Assembly (NCBI RefSeq): GCF_000337735.1
Contig: NZ_AOHX01000029.1
Location: 51,659-115,658, forward strand
From: Natronorubrum sulfidifaciens JCM 14089
Lineage (GTDB): Archaea; Halobacteriota; Halobacteria; Halobacteriales; Natrialbaceae
DNA length: 64,000 bases
Reading direction: 5' to 3'
Position numbers and translations under genes: made by a program. This document shows positions 26,943 through 35,795 of this stretch, one piece after another (within the stretch, counting starts at the first letter, position 1; every line of letters begins with the position of its first letter). The notes beneath the pieces were generated by a model. It searched no databases and was not told where the DNA came from. It was given only the letters and a program-made list of their open reading frames with translations.

Positions 26943-27443
26943 CTACCCAACCACTGTCCCTGTGATTTGAATCACGAATCCAACCGCGAGAATCACTGCG
27001 CCAAACACTCCGTGAACCGTGTGTCGACAATTCGCCCGCACCGCTCCTTGATCCGGCACACTTTGATCAGCTGCATTTATTTCGCGCGACGCGTTCTCCC
27101 GCACCCCGACTACAATCCCGGCCTTCCCGCGCACCGCACTGCGAGCTAGCGATAGACTCCCGATAGCAGACAACCATAACCCAAGTACTGTGATCGGAAC
27201 CACACCCTCAGACGCACCCCACGCAACCGGGGTAACAAATACTGCTATCACGACTGCATACACGACAACTTCCCATGTGAACACGTCAACGAACTCCTCG
27301 ATGACGATATCTGCCTTGTCCTGAAAGTCCTTCACCGAACCCGTATCGAGTTTCTCGATCCATGTGAGGCCCTGAAGCAACCACCGACCGGTCGGTTCAG
27401 TGGCGGGCTTCAACACGCGTACAAGCAGTGTGAACAATGTCAT
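26943..27443 (-). CDS. Multi-helix membrane protein
   Basis: The 166-residue protein has at least four hydrophobic segments (VVVYAVVIAVFVTPVAWGA, ITVLGLWLSAIGSLSLA, VFGAVILAVGFVIQITG among them). No family is recognised. It is the last gene before copy B of the non-coding module. Confidence 0.55.
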   Translation of the reverse strand: MTLFTLLVRVLKPATEPTGRWLLQGLTWIEKLDTGSVKDFQDKADIVIEEFVDVFTWEVVVYAVVIAVFVTPVAWGASEGVVPITVLGLWLSAIGSLSLARSAVRGKAGIVVGVRENASREINAADQSVPDQGAVRANCRHTVHGVFGAVILAVGFVIQITGTVVG

Positions 27444-27527
27444 ACTCCCGATTCACACGACTGCTAAAACTAACTTCTCGTTTCCTCATCGTGTGCCGGT
27501 CGTGCCACCACACGCGACCGGCTTAGT

Positions 27528-27758
27528 GGGATTCACTCTCTGACCGAATCCACAAATCAGCCGCGCCGGGTGGGCGCGACATGTGTCGACGCGTCGCTAT
27601 TTACTTCAATAGTTGGATATCGACTAATCGATCAGGATCAACCGTTCGAAGTTAGTTATTCGAACCAGGTGTTAACACGTTTTCACGGCAAGACATTTGT
27701 AGCCTCTCTCGCATGTTAACTTCTGAGTTAACATCTAAGTTAACATGTTACCTTCGAA
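27528..27758. repeat. Non-coding module, copy B, with GTTAAC sites
   Basis: Direct counterpart of 21439-21696 (see there for shared blocks). GTTAAC occurs at 27671, 27715, 27727 and 27739; the last three are 12 bases apart, an iteron-like spacing. It separates the recombinase block from the defence cargo and lies about 160 bases upstream of the mcrB promoter. Confidence 0.65.
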
Positions 27759-27903
27759 GCAGAGTGCGTACAATATTAGCAAGTTCGCTAGCATCGGGGG
27801 TAATGATTCTGCAACTTCTGTTATTTATTTGGGACGGTCTTCACGGTTAATGTAGACTACGACAGTATCCCTGCACACCCTATACTAGACGATAATCCAC
27901 CAG

Positions 27904-27946
27904 TTTCAGATGGATTTTATATACCCTCGACTACACCTATCTGAAA
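27904..27946 (+). promoter_or_regulatory. mcrB promoter framed by an inverted repeat
   Basis: The TATA box TTTTATATA (27915-27923) lies 24 bases before ATG 27947, indicating a leaderless mRNA. TTTCAGAT (27904-27911) and ATCTGAAA (27939-27946) are perfect 8-bp inverted arms on either side of it, so a bound repressor could cover both the TATA box and the start. Confidence 0.6.
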
Positions 27947-29179
27947 ATGGGTAATTCGTCGGACGATACGTACACGCTAGAGGAGGCCAAAGAAGAAATT
28001 GATATCCTTCGGCGTGTTGAAGATGACGTCGTTGGAGCGATCGAGAACGCCGCGAACGAGGACGTCCTCCTATACCTCATTGAGGACCAAGAACTCGATA
28101 AAGCCCATGACGGGAAACGCGGCCTCGGAAAAGTCCGTCAGGCAGTTCTAGAGTCACGACTCGCATCAGATCGATTGAAGCGCCTCGTGAGTCTCAGGGG
28201 TGATGATACGCCCGAAGACGTCCTGGTCCCTGAGGACGTTATACGAAACGCCAAAGTCGCGCTCGAAGCAGGAAAACCCGTTGTGCTCTATGGACCGACG
28301 GGAACGGGCAAGACCACGTTTGCGAAGCAGTTGGCCCGCGAAACGGGAATCGGGTACTCACTCCACACCGCGACGCCCTCGTGGACACCCTCGGACATCA
28401 TCGGTGGAATCAGTCCCGACTACACTGGTGAATCGCTCAGCTATCGGACCAAGCTCGGCTGTGTCTCGGAGGGTGTTCAACGGGCTCGTCGGTTCGACGT
28501 CAAATACGGTGTCATCCTCGACGAGATTACCCGGGCCGACATCTCGAAGATTTTCGGGCCGCTCTACACTGCTATCGAAAACCCGCACCAGACGATTTTC
28601 GAGACCGATGAGGGGGAGACCATCGAACTTGACGAGCGGGTGAACATCATCTGTACGATGAACATGTCGGACCGAACAGTGAACGAACTCGACAACGCGA
28701 TCACTCGCCGGTTCGCCATGATCGAGTTGGACGAGTACGAAGAGGACAAGCGACGGCAGCTGTTCAGAGACTGGCTCGACACACACATCTCAGGACAGAC
28801 TGATATCGACGACGACGAGTTGCTCCGTCTCTTTGAGCGAGACTACGAGGGGATCAACCACGGCAACGAATCCACGGCACAGGGAGCAATCATGCGGTTT
28901 GGTCCGATGCACTACCGCGATGTCGCCGTGTTCGTTGGTGTTGCCTGCCGAGAAGGCGGGGAGTACGAGTACGACCAGGCCGATTCGGTCGGCCAAGCCT
29001 TCCGAACCTACATCGTTCCCCGGCTGCTGAACTCCGCAGCGTTCCCACAGGTGGAGCGAATCGCAGAACACTACCGAGCGCTGAACGACGAGTTCGAGGA
29101 ATTCGATCTCGCCCCGGCGGCTGAGCTCGCCGAACGTGAACTTGAACAAGAGCGACGTCAGATGGGTTCCTACGAGTAA
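27947..29179 (+). CDS. mcrB: McrB-like AAA+ GTPase/ATPase of a type IV restriction system
   Basis: The 410-residue AAA+ motor has Walker A GPTGTGKTT (116-124), Walker B GVILDEITRAD, MNMSDRTVNELDNAITRRF (sensor and arginine finger), the McrB/MoxR hallmark. No separate methyl-DNA-binding N-domain is seen; the first 95 residues are helical and may play that part. The stop overlaps the McrC start by one base. In known McrBC enzymes the B hexamer translocates DNA and activates McrC. Confidence 0.88.
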   Translation: MGNSSDDTYTLEEAKEEIDILRRVEDDVVGAIENAANEDVLLYLIEDQELDKAHDGKRGLGKVRQAVLESRLASDRLKRLVSLRGDDTPEDVLVPEDVIRNAKVALEAGKPVVLYGPTGTGKTTFAKQLARETGIGYSLHTATPSWTPSDIIGGISPDYTGESLSYRTKLGCVSEGVQRARRFDVKYGVILDEITRADISKIFGPLYTAIENPHQTIFETDEGETIELDERVNIICTMNMSDRTVNELDNAITRRFAMIELDEYEEDKRRQLFRDWLDTHISGQTDIDDDELLRLFERDYEGINHGNESTAQGAIMRFGPMHYRDVAVFVGVACREGGEYEYDQADSVGQAFRTYIVPRLLNSAAFPQVERIAEHYRALNDEFEEFDLAPAAELAERELEQERRQMGSYE

Positions 29180-30939
29180 TGAGTAGCGTTGACGAAGTCT
29201 ATCAGTACGGGCGGGATACATTCGACGTCCCCGAGCGGGGGGAGATCCGGATAGAGGACTGTCCGTCGTCCATCACTGATCAGCTTCGTCGCGCGTCCTT
29301 CACACAAGAGAGCCCCGGTGTGTTCACGAAGCGCCAGGGGGCTCTCGACTCCGACCACCAATACGATGTTATCACGGTGACTGTGGAGGGCGACGATGGG
29401 GACGTCATTCACGTCTCTGCGACGGATATCGTCGGGGCGGTCAGTCTAACCCCGTCATCGAAGGTAACGATCTCTCCAAAGATCGACTGGGAACCGATCT
29501 TCGATATGCTCCTGGCAGTGTACGATCAGAACCGATCGATCGACTACCACGGAATCCCACTTCAGGACTTCCTCTCCGACGATATTGAACTCGAAGACGT
29601 GCTCGTGGTGATGGCGATCAACTACTTGGAGGGACTTGAGACCATCCAACGCAACGGGTACATTCGAGACCTGATCCTTCGGCGGACCAACAGCTTAGAA
29701 GGTCGAGGAGAGATCGACGTCGAACAAACCCTTCTGAATCACGCCCGCGGGACTGTCGAGCCGAATTGGATCCGCAACGAAACGGAGTACGACAACGCTG
29801 CGAACTCGTTGCTCCACTACGCAGGGAAGACGCTGCTCCGGCTGTTCCGACAGAACGCCTCGGAGTACGACCATCCTGGTTACGATCGCATCTTCTCGGA
29901 GGTTCATCGGGAGATCGAACGGTTAGAGGGTATGGGTGTTGACAGCGGGTTGGGCCGTATCGACGAGTATCAGCGCATCACTCTCGGTGACTTGCCGAAA
30001 CAACGCCAGTACTACCGAAAGGCGTTCGACGTCGCAAAGGCAGTGTTGTCGTCGTCGCTCGGCCAGCAGCTCAAGGACGGACCTCGGGAGTTGGTTGTGG
30101 ACTACGTTCTGAACATGGAGTCACTGTTCGAGCAGTACTCTCAGGTGGTGATCGAGCGCGAACTCTCATATATCAAATCGTACGACCATTTCGGTTCGGT
30201 CGCCAATGTCGTACCTGCGTCGTCACCGTCAGTAAATCCGTTCGAGGGAGAAAACCAGATCTACCATGAACCGGATCACGCTCTTCAAGAGGGCGAAGAG
30301 ACGATCGCCGTCCTCGACTCCAAGTACTACGCGGAAGGGCACGATCCGGTTAAGCAGTCCCCGTCGCGGTCACGATTGTTCAGCTACGCCTATCTCCTCC
30401 ACGCCGACAGACTCGCATTCCTGTGTCCGTTGCTCGAACCCCGACGCCGTCGAGTTACACAGACTGGCGCAGAGTTAGAGATCGTCTCTCCGACGGGCGA
30501 CTTCTCGCTAGACAAGTATGCCGAAGTCGTACACGAGTACCTCCATAGCGTTCTCGCCGAGATCCACCCGGAACTCGAACCGTTCTACGCCATCGCAGAG
30601 AACAAACTGTGTTTGGATGGTGTGGATGAGAGCGACCTCAGTAAGGCTGCCGACGCGAACGGCCCCTTCGCATTCCAAGATCCCCGAGACTTCTCACTGC
30701 AGGTGGTAAAAGCAGCTGCTGATGAACACTCGTACAACGTTCGGAACCGTTACGACTTAGAACATGGTGGGGATTGGACGCGAGAACAGATCGAAACACG
30801 GTGTGGTCGACGTAACAAATATACATGGACTTGCCTTCCCGTATTCTACGAGGAAGGTGGTGAAGACTGGGTTGACCTGTACTTCCTCAAACGGGATACA
30901 GGGGAAGTCGAGAAGGAAGGTCCGTTGAAACTCCTGTAA
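29179..30939 (+). CDS. mcrC: McrC-like nuclease subunit of a type IV restriction system
   Basis: The 586-residue protein has N-terminal beta domain SPKIDW, INYLEGLETIQRNGYIRDL and EGRGEIDVEQTL, the McrC fold, followed by a PD-(D/E)XK core with IAVLDSKYY (about residue 375), giving catalytic D...K. It is about 200 residues longer than E. coli McrC; the C-terminal third (DEHSYNVRNRY onward) is not recognised. It is coupled to mcrB. Confidence 0.85.
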   Translation: MSSVDEVYQYGRDTFDVPERGEIRIEDCPSSITDQLRRASFTQESPGVFTKRQGALDSDHQYDVITVTVEGDDGDVIHVSATDIVGAVSLTPSSKVTISPKIDWEPIFDMLLAVYDQNRSIDYHGIPLQDFLSDDIELEDVLVVMAINYLEGLETIQRNGYIRDLILRRTNSLEGRGEIDVEQTLLNHARGTVEPNWIRNETEYDNAANSLLHYAGKTLLRLFRQNASEYDHPGYDRIFSEVHREIERLEGMGVDSGLGRIDEYQRITLGDLPKQRQYYRKAFDVAKAVLSSSLGQQLKDGPRELVVDYVLNMESLFEQYSQVVIERELSYIKSYDHFGSVANVVPASSPSVNPFEGENQIYHEPDHALQEGEETIAVLDSKYYAEGHDPVKQSPSRSRLFSYAYLLHADRLAFLCPLLEPRRRRVTQTGAELEIVSPTGDFSLDKYAEVVHEYLHSVLAEIHPELEPFYAIAENKLCLDGVDESDLSKAADANGPFAFQDPRDFSLQVVKAAADEHSYNVRNRYDLEHGGDWTREQIETRCGRRNKYTWTCLPVFYEEGGEDWVDLYFLKRDTGEVEKEGPLKLL

Positions 30940-30948
30940 GTAGGCGTC

Positions 30949-31332
30949 TTAGAAGGGCGTAACGAGCCAGTTTCCATCCTCTTTCCGTTCGAGTTGAGGC
31001 CCAAACACGTCCTGTAACGAGTGGAGCTGGTCATCGTAGCGGAGATCGTACGTTTTCCCCTGGCGATGGAACGATCCCTCGACGACGAATTGAACCGTCG
31101 GATTCTGGTATTCCAAATCGTTCGCCCGTTGATCCATTGCACCCCTGAGATCAGCTCGGTGCTCGATGTCAGAGAGTGCCTCTTCAAGTCCGATTACGGA
31201 GACTTCGTCCGGGACGTCGTCATTCTGAAGCCGATTGATGAACTCCTCGATGGGCATTCGGTGATCGAAGGTATCGTACGCGCCTTCGATAATGAGATTG
31301 TAGCGTCCGGGGATGCGACCGGGTCCTGCCAT
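30949..31332 (-). CDS. Hypothetical protein convergent with mcrC
   Basis: A 127-residue soluble protein, MAGPGRIPGRYNLIIEG, with FVVEGSFHRQGKTYDLRYDD near the middle, possibly a small beta fold. No motif is recognised. It ends 9 bases from the mcrC stop on the opposite strand. A TATA-like TTTATCC lies upstream (about 31353). Confidence 0.5.
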   Translation of the reverse strand: MAGPGRIPGRYNLIIEGAYDTFDHRMPIEEFINRLQNDDVPDEVSVIGLEEALSDIEHRADLRGAMDQRANDLEYQNPTVQFVVEGSFHRQGKTYDLRYDDQLHSLQDVFGPQLERKEDGNWLVTPF

Positions 31333-31604
31333 TGGTTGATTTACAGTTTCACAGGATAAATAACGGGATGATGTCGCTCAGTCATACGGACATATCCGAC
31401 CGAAGATAAATCACATAAAGATGTAGATCGTTCTTGGCTGAAAGAGAAGTGCTCTCCAATACACATTAGCTTGAGCGATTTCAGGTCCTGTACCGGAAAT
31501 CATGGACCAAGGTGTTGAACGCGCTCATGCCAGTAGTCAGAATAAATTACGCATCGGAATCAGATGCATCTTCACGAGTTGTTATCATAAAGGATGAGTT
31601 CGAG

Positions 31605-32594
31605 TCATTTCAAACGAGTGGATTTCAAAAGCAACTCTGCCTTCTTTTGACCGATATGTTCCACAGTAGTGAGGTCATTGACCGTAGCAGAGCGGAGGTC
31701 GCCCACTGTTTCATACCCTGCTTGATTCAATTTGGAGACCAACACCCGCCCTACTCTCGGAACATCTGTCACGAAGTCCTCTATTGTGGTATCATCCGAG
31801 AGACTACTATCTACCGTTGAAGAGGGAGTCTCCGTATGATCCGCAATATAGTCGGTTAGTTTAGAAATAGTTCCTTCACCAATCTGTTCAATATCGGTTA
31901 ATTCGTCAGTTGGTGCAGTACGCACGTCTCCTACAGTCTCATATCCTGATTTTTGTATTTTCTTTCGACTAACGTCTCCGAACCCGGATATGCTATCTGA
32001 AATCTCTCGGAGATCGACATTGTCGGCGATGTCCGATGCATCTCTCGAACGACTTCCACCTCGGCCTTCTGTTTTCCTATCGTGGATAAACTCTAACAGC
32101 CGCTCAGCTGTTTCCCTTCCAACGCGGTTCACGTCCGTTAATTCGTCACGAGTAGCTCCCTCAAGGTCGCCAAATGTCTCGTATCCCTCTTTTTTTAGAT
32201 TGGCCACAATGATCTGTCCTGCACGTGGGATCTCTTTCACTATGGATTTGATCGGTGTATCTCGGGAGAACTGAACTTCACAATTCTGTGACTCCCGGAT
32301 TGCGTTGTGATACTGCTCAACGACCTCAAATGCCCTACTAAATTTTTCTGGGGGTTCACCAACAGATGCTAATTCTGTTTTTTCGGTCGTTCCAACGCCT
32401 TCCGAAGGACCCTCATACTTCTCAGGAATTCCGTCCCAGAATTCGCTAAGAGATTCTTCAACCGACTCGCTCCTTTCCTCGAACGACGTATCCGTTATTG
32501 AAAACCGATGGCTCCACCAAGCCATATGTGGCTTACGAGAGTCCTGGTTGGCCCCTCTATTTTCATTGGTACTACTATCTGTAGACCGGGTCAT
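31605..32594 (-). CDS. Protein with three helix-hairpin-helix repeats
   Basis: The 329-residue protein has an unrecognised N-terminal 110 residues, then three roughly 50-residue copies of the same unit: PRAGQIIVANLKKEGYETFGD, GFGDVSRKKIQKSGYETVGD and PRVGRVLVSKLNQAGYETVGD (each counted from its own start), followed by a second hairpin (VNRVGRETAERLLEF and equivalents). This is the Rad51-N/HhH style non-specific DNA-binding fold. Its ATG overlaps the stop of the SNF2 gene (ATGA), so it is coupled to the helicase and probably acts as a DNA-binding partner. Confidence 0.75.
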   Translation of the reverse strand: MTRSTDSSTNENRGANQDSRKPHMAWWSHRFSITDTSFEERSESVEESLSEFWDGIPEKYEGPSEGVGTTEKTELASVGEPPEKFSRAFEVVEQYHNAIRESQNCEVQFSRDTPIKSIVKEIPRAGQIIVANLKKEGYETFGDLEGATRDELTDVNRVGRETAERLLEFIHDRKTEGRGGSRSRDASDIADNVDLREISDSISGFGDVSRKKIQKSGYETVGDVRTAPTDELTDIEQIGEGTISKLTDYIADHTETPSSTVDSSLSDDTTIEDFVTDVPRVGRVLVSKLNQAGYETVGDLRSATVNDLTTVEHIGQKKAELLLKSTRLK

Positions 32595-35500
32595 ATCAGG
32601 GAGTCTGTTGATAACGAGACGAGGTTACGAAGTTCCTCATCGGAAAGTTCAGTCATCCATTCGTCGCTATCAATCAAGACCTGATCTGCCAAATCACGCT
32701 TACTCTCGATGATTTGATCGATCGATTCTTCGATCGTTCCGCTACAAATCAGTTTGTACACCTGTACGTTATTCTCTTGTCCAATGCGATACGCCCGGTC
32801 AGTTGCTTGTTTTTCGACGGCAGGGTTCCACCACCGGTCAAAGTGAATAACGTAGTTAGCCGGCGTGAGGTTAATTCCGGTGCCGCCAGCATGGAGTGAT
32901 AACAGGAACAAGCACGAACCATCTGTGTTTTCAAATTTACCGATCATCTCTTCCCGCTGCTCCTTTGCCGTATCACCGTGAAGGTAGAATACACGATAAC
33001 CCTGACCCTGTAAGTGTTCCATCAGTAACTCCGCCATCTGAGTGTACTGTGTGAATATCAGTCCTTTTTCATCATTTGCTGCAATTTTCTCGGCGAGATT
33101 ATCAAGTGCAGTGAGTTTGCCTGAACGACCGTTGATTCGCTGATCGTCGTTAAGATACTGACGTGGGTGGTTGCAAATCGATTTAAGATTGTTGATCAGT
33201 TTGAGAATTCGCCCTCTTCGCTCGATATCTCGTGACTGCTCGATTTGTTCGAAGATTTCATCGACTACCGCCTTATACAGGGTTGCTTGTTCTTTTGTGA
33301 GGGCACAGTACTCTTTTTTCTCTGATTTTTCGGGAAGATCATCAATCACCGACTTATCCGTTTTTTCGCGTCGCAATACGAATGGCCGTATGAGTTGTCT
33401 GAGTTGTTCCGTTTTTTCTACATTTCCCTGTTCCTCAATAGGCTGAGAAAAGGCATTCCTGAACTGTCTCTCAGACCCGAGCAGCCCCGGGTTACAGAAC
33501 TCCATGATGGACCACAGCTCACTCAACCGATTCTCGATAGGAGTACCGGTTAATGCCAACCGGAGGTGGGCCGACAGTGACCTAATCGCCTGTGTACGAC
33601 CTGCAGACGTGTTCTTTATTTTCTGTGCCTCATCGAGAACTATTCTGTGGAACTGAATGTCCCGGAGTTGTTTGATATCGCTCCTCGCTGTCCCATATGT
33701 CGTAATGATTATATCGTGGTGTTCAATAGCGCTGACAAGGTTGTTTCCCGACATTCGGTTTTGGCCATGGTGGATATGTACAGTCAGTCCCGGTGTGAAC
33801 TCATTCGCCTCACTTTTCCAATTATATACGACGGACAACGGACATACAATAAGTGTCGGACCAACCAGGGGATCAAGTGAACGCTCCTGAACGAGTCGAG
33901 CAAGGACCTGAATCGTTTTTCCAAGTCCCATATCGTCGGCCAAACAGCCACCAAATCCATGATCTTCGAGATACGAAATCCATCCCAACCCCGTTTTTTG
34001 ATACGGGCGTAATTTTCCATCGAACCCGGATGGTGTGTCGATTTCATCAACCCATTCCTCGTAGTCCTGCTCGAACAGTTTTCTAAATGTCCCCTCTAAT
34101 CTCTTTTCCACGACGGGAAGATTAGGCGCATCATCGCTAATTTCGGTATCCGATTGAAGCACTTCCTCAAGAGTACGTTCTTCTTCACGATGCAGGAGAT
34201 CCATCGCTGATTTGGCGTCTCCGTCCTGCAACGAGACCCATTTACCTTGGAAGTATACGAGCGATCGTTTGAGTGTGGAGAGTTGCTCCAACTCACCTTC
34301 GGAGACCGTGTCATCCCCGAGAACGATTTCCCAGTTAAACTCACAGAGTTGTTCGATGCCCAGACCACCGCCGGTAGTCTCGAATTCGTCATCGGTATCG
34401 CTGACTACCATTCGAGTGCCAAGTCGTTGTGGCGTTTCTCCCCACCAGCTTGGGAGGATCACCCCAAAGCCCGCTTCCCTGAGAACATCCGCATATTCCT
34501 GAAGAAATTCCGCTGCGTCACTGTTGGATAGCTCAATCGCAGTAGGATTTGATCGGTTGAGATCTCGTTTGAGCGGGGGATAATGTGTGGAAGCGCGCTT
34601 CAGTTCGTTCCTCAGGATTTCAGTGGGACAGTTGAGGTGACGTGCAAGTGCTTTCGATGTAGAGTGATCGGATTCCAAAAGCGCACTTGCCTCTACTACT
34701 AGGCTCGGATCGTCCTCGGATTGTAACAGCAGTTCGAGCGTCCAATTATCGGGAACAACCGGTTTTACCTCTGATTCCGATGCCAGCAGATCTGTGTCCA
34801 CTTCCGATTCTTTCAGTTGAAAACAAAGTCTGACACCTTGTTTGTCTCCCGTAACGGGAGGGCGTATCCACTCATCGAGTTGTTCTTGAAGTTCGGAAAT
34901 TGCTTTCGAATCGGAATCGATCGAATCCTCCTTTTCCTGAAGTGTGTTTATCCACTGGTGCTGAACCGGGTCTAGCCCATCCGTGGTTATATCAGTCTCA
35001 GCCGCGGACAAACGCTCCTTCGACAGCGCATTAACGAGTCGGTCGAGCGTGCGTGTAAACACCTCTCTTGGAGAGCGACCAATCGAGTCACTGCGAGTTC
35101 CACGAGCGGGGTTAGGATTCGATCCGACCTCCACCGATGTCTGTGCAAGCGGGGGCATCGCTTCCATCAACTCCACAAGCCGATCAACATCCTCTGATGT
35201 GGAGGGGAATGCGCGCCAAACGCCGGTATCTGAGCCACCCTTTTCTGCGAGGTGTGGCGCAATTTGTCCGGACTCGACGTACGTTTCTGCTATCGAACAA
35301 ACGGCGTTCCAAAATTTAATAGTATGTCCCGCTTTGGCGAGGACCTCCCAGTACTCACCCGTCTCCTCGTTGGAATGAGAAGACTGTGAAAGGTGTGAGA
35401 GTATCGATGGGGCATCCTTTGGATCGATTCCTACTGCCGGAATAAGCCACGGAGTGAGTGCTGTCTCGCTTACCGACTCATCCTCCCCACGGAGCGATGG

Positions 35501-35755
35501 TGATGGCTGAGGGGAGCGTTGGCTTGTCGGTAAATGGACCGTAAGTGTTGTCAGCTCGTCATTTGTGTTTCCACTCCCAACATTTGACAGAATATCCTTG
35601 AGAGTTGGCTTATCAACGGCGAACGGGTGTTTCTCACCACCCGACGTGTCTGTTGGTGCGTTCGATTCCGCAGATCGTGTTTGACGGAGTGTTGAATCCT
35701 CTGCCCAGACGTATAGTTCTCCGCGTTCATCCGGAATCGCATGGAAGGCGAACAT
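32591..35755 (-). CDS. Large SNF2-family helicase/translocase
   Basis: The 1054-residue protein is SF2 Snf2. Residues about 1-590 are an accessory region of the bacterial SNF2-associated type. The motor follows: RPYQKTGLGWISYLEDHG, LADDMGLGKTIQ (Walker A), VLDEAQKIKN (DEAQ instead of DEAH), ALTGTPIENRLSELWSIM, and the C-terminal lobe GLIFTQYTQMAELL, LHAGGTGINLTPANYV, DRAYRIGQ. It translocates on double-stranded DNA without strand separation in known relatives. It sits in the middle of a methylase-helicase-HhH operon. Confidence 0.88.
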   Translation of the reverse strand: MFAFHAIPDERGELYVWAEDSTLRQTRSAESNAPTDTSGGEKHPFAVDKPTLKDILSNVGSGNTNDELTTLTVHLPTSQRSPQPSPSLRGEDESVSETALTPWLIPAVGIDPKDAPSILSHLSQSSHSNEETGEYWEVLAKAGHTIKFWNAVCSIAETYVESGQIAPHLAEKGGSDTGVWRAFPSTSEDVDRLVELMEAMPPLAQTSVEVGSNPNPARGTRSDSIGRSPREVFTRTLDRLVNALSKERLSAAETDITTDGLDPVQHQWINTLQEKEDSIDSDSKAISELQEQLDEWIRPPVTGDKQGVRLCFQLKESEVDTDLLASESEVKPVVPDNWTLELLLQSEDDPSLVVEASALLESDHSTSKALARHLNCPTEILRNELKRASTHYPPLKRDLNRSNPTAIELSNSDAAEFLQEYADVLREAGFGVILPSWWGETPQRLGTRMVVSDTDDEFETTGGGLGIEQLCEFNWEIVLGDDTVSEGELEQLSTLKRSLVYFQGKWVSLQDGDAKSAMDLLHREEERTLEEVLQSDTEISDDAPNLPVVEKRLEGTFRKLFEQDYEEWVDEIDTPSGFDGKLRPYQKTGLGWISYLEDHGFGGCLADDMGLGKTIQVLARLVQERSLDPLVGPTLIVCPLSVVYNWKSEANEFTPGLTVHIHHGQNRMSGNNLVSAIEHHDIIITTYGTARSDIKQLRDIQFHRIVLDEAQKIKNTSAGRTQAIRSLSAHLRLALTGTPIENRLSELWSIMEFCNPGLLGSERQFRNAFSQPIEEQGNVEKTEQLRQLIRPFVLRREKTDKSVIDDLPEKSEKKEYCALTKEQATLYKAVVDEIFEQIEQSRDIERRGRILKLINNLKSICNHPRQYLNDDQRINGRSGKLTALDNLAEKIAANDEKGLIFTQYTQMAELLMEHLQGQGYRVFYLHGDTAKEQREEMIGKFENTDGSCLFLLSLHAGGTGINLTPANYVIHFDRWWNPAVEKQATDRAYRIGQENNVQVYKLICSGTIEESIDQIIESKRDLADQVLIDSDEWMTELSDEELRNLVSLSTDSLI

Positions 35756-35795
35756 CCCTCGTGTGTATCTCGGGTGTGTAGTAGGTTTGTGTGTT

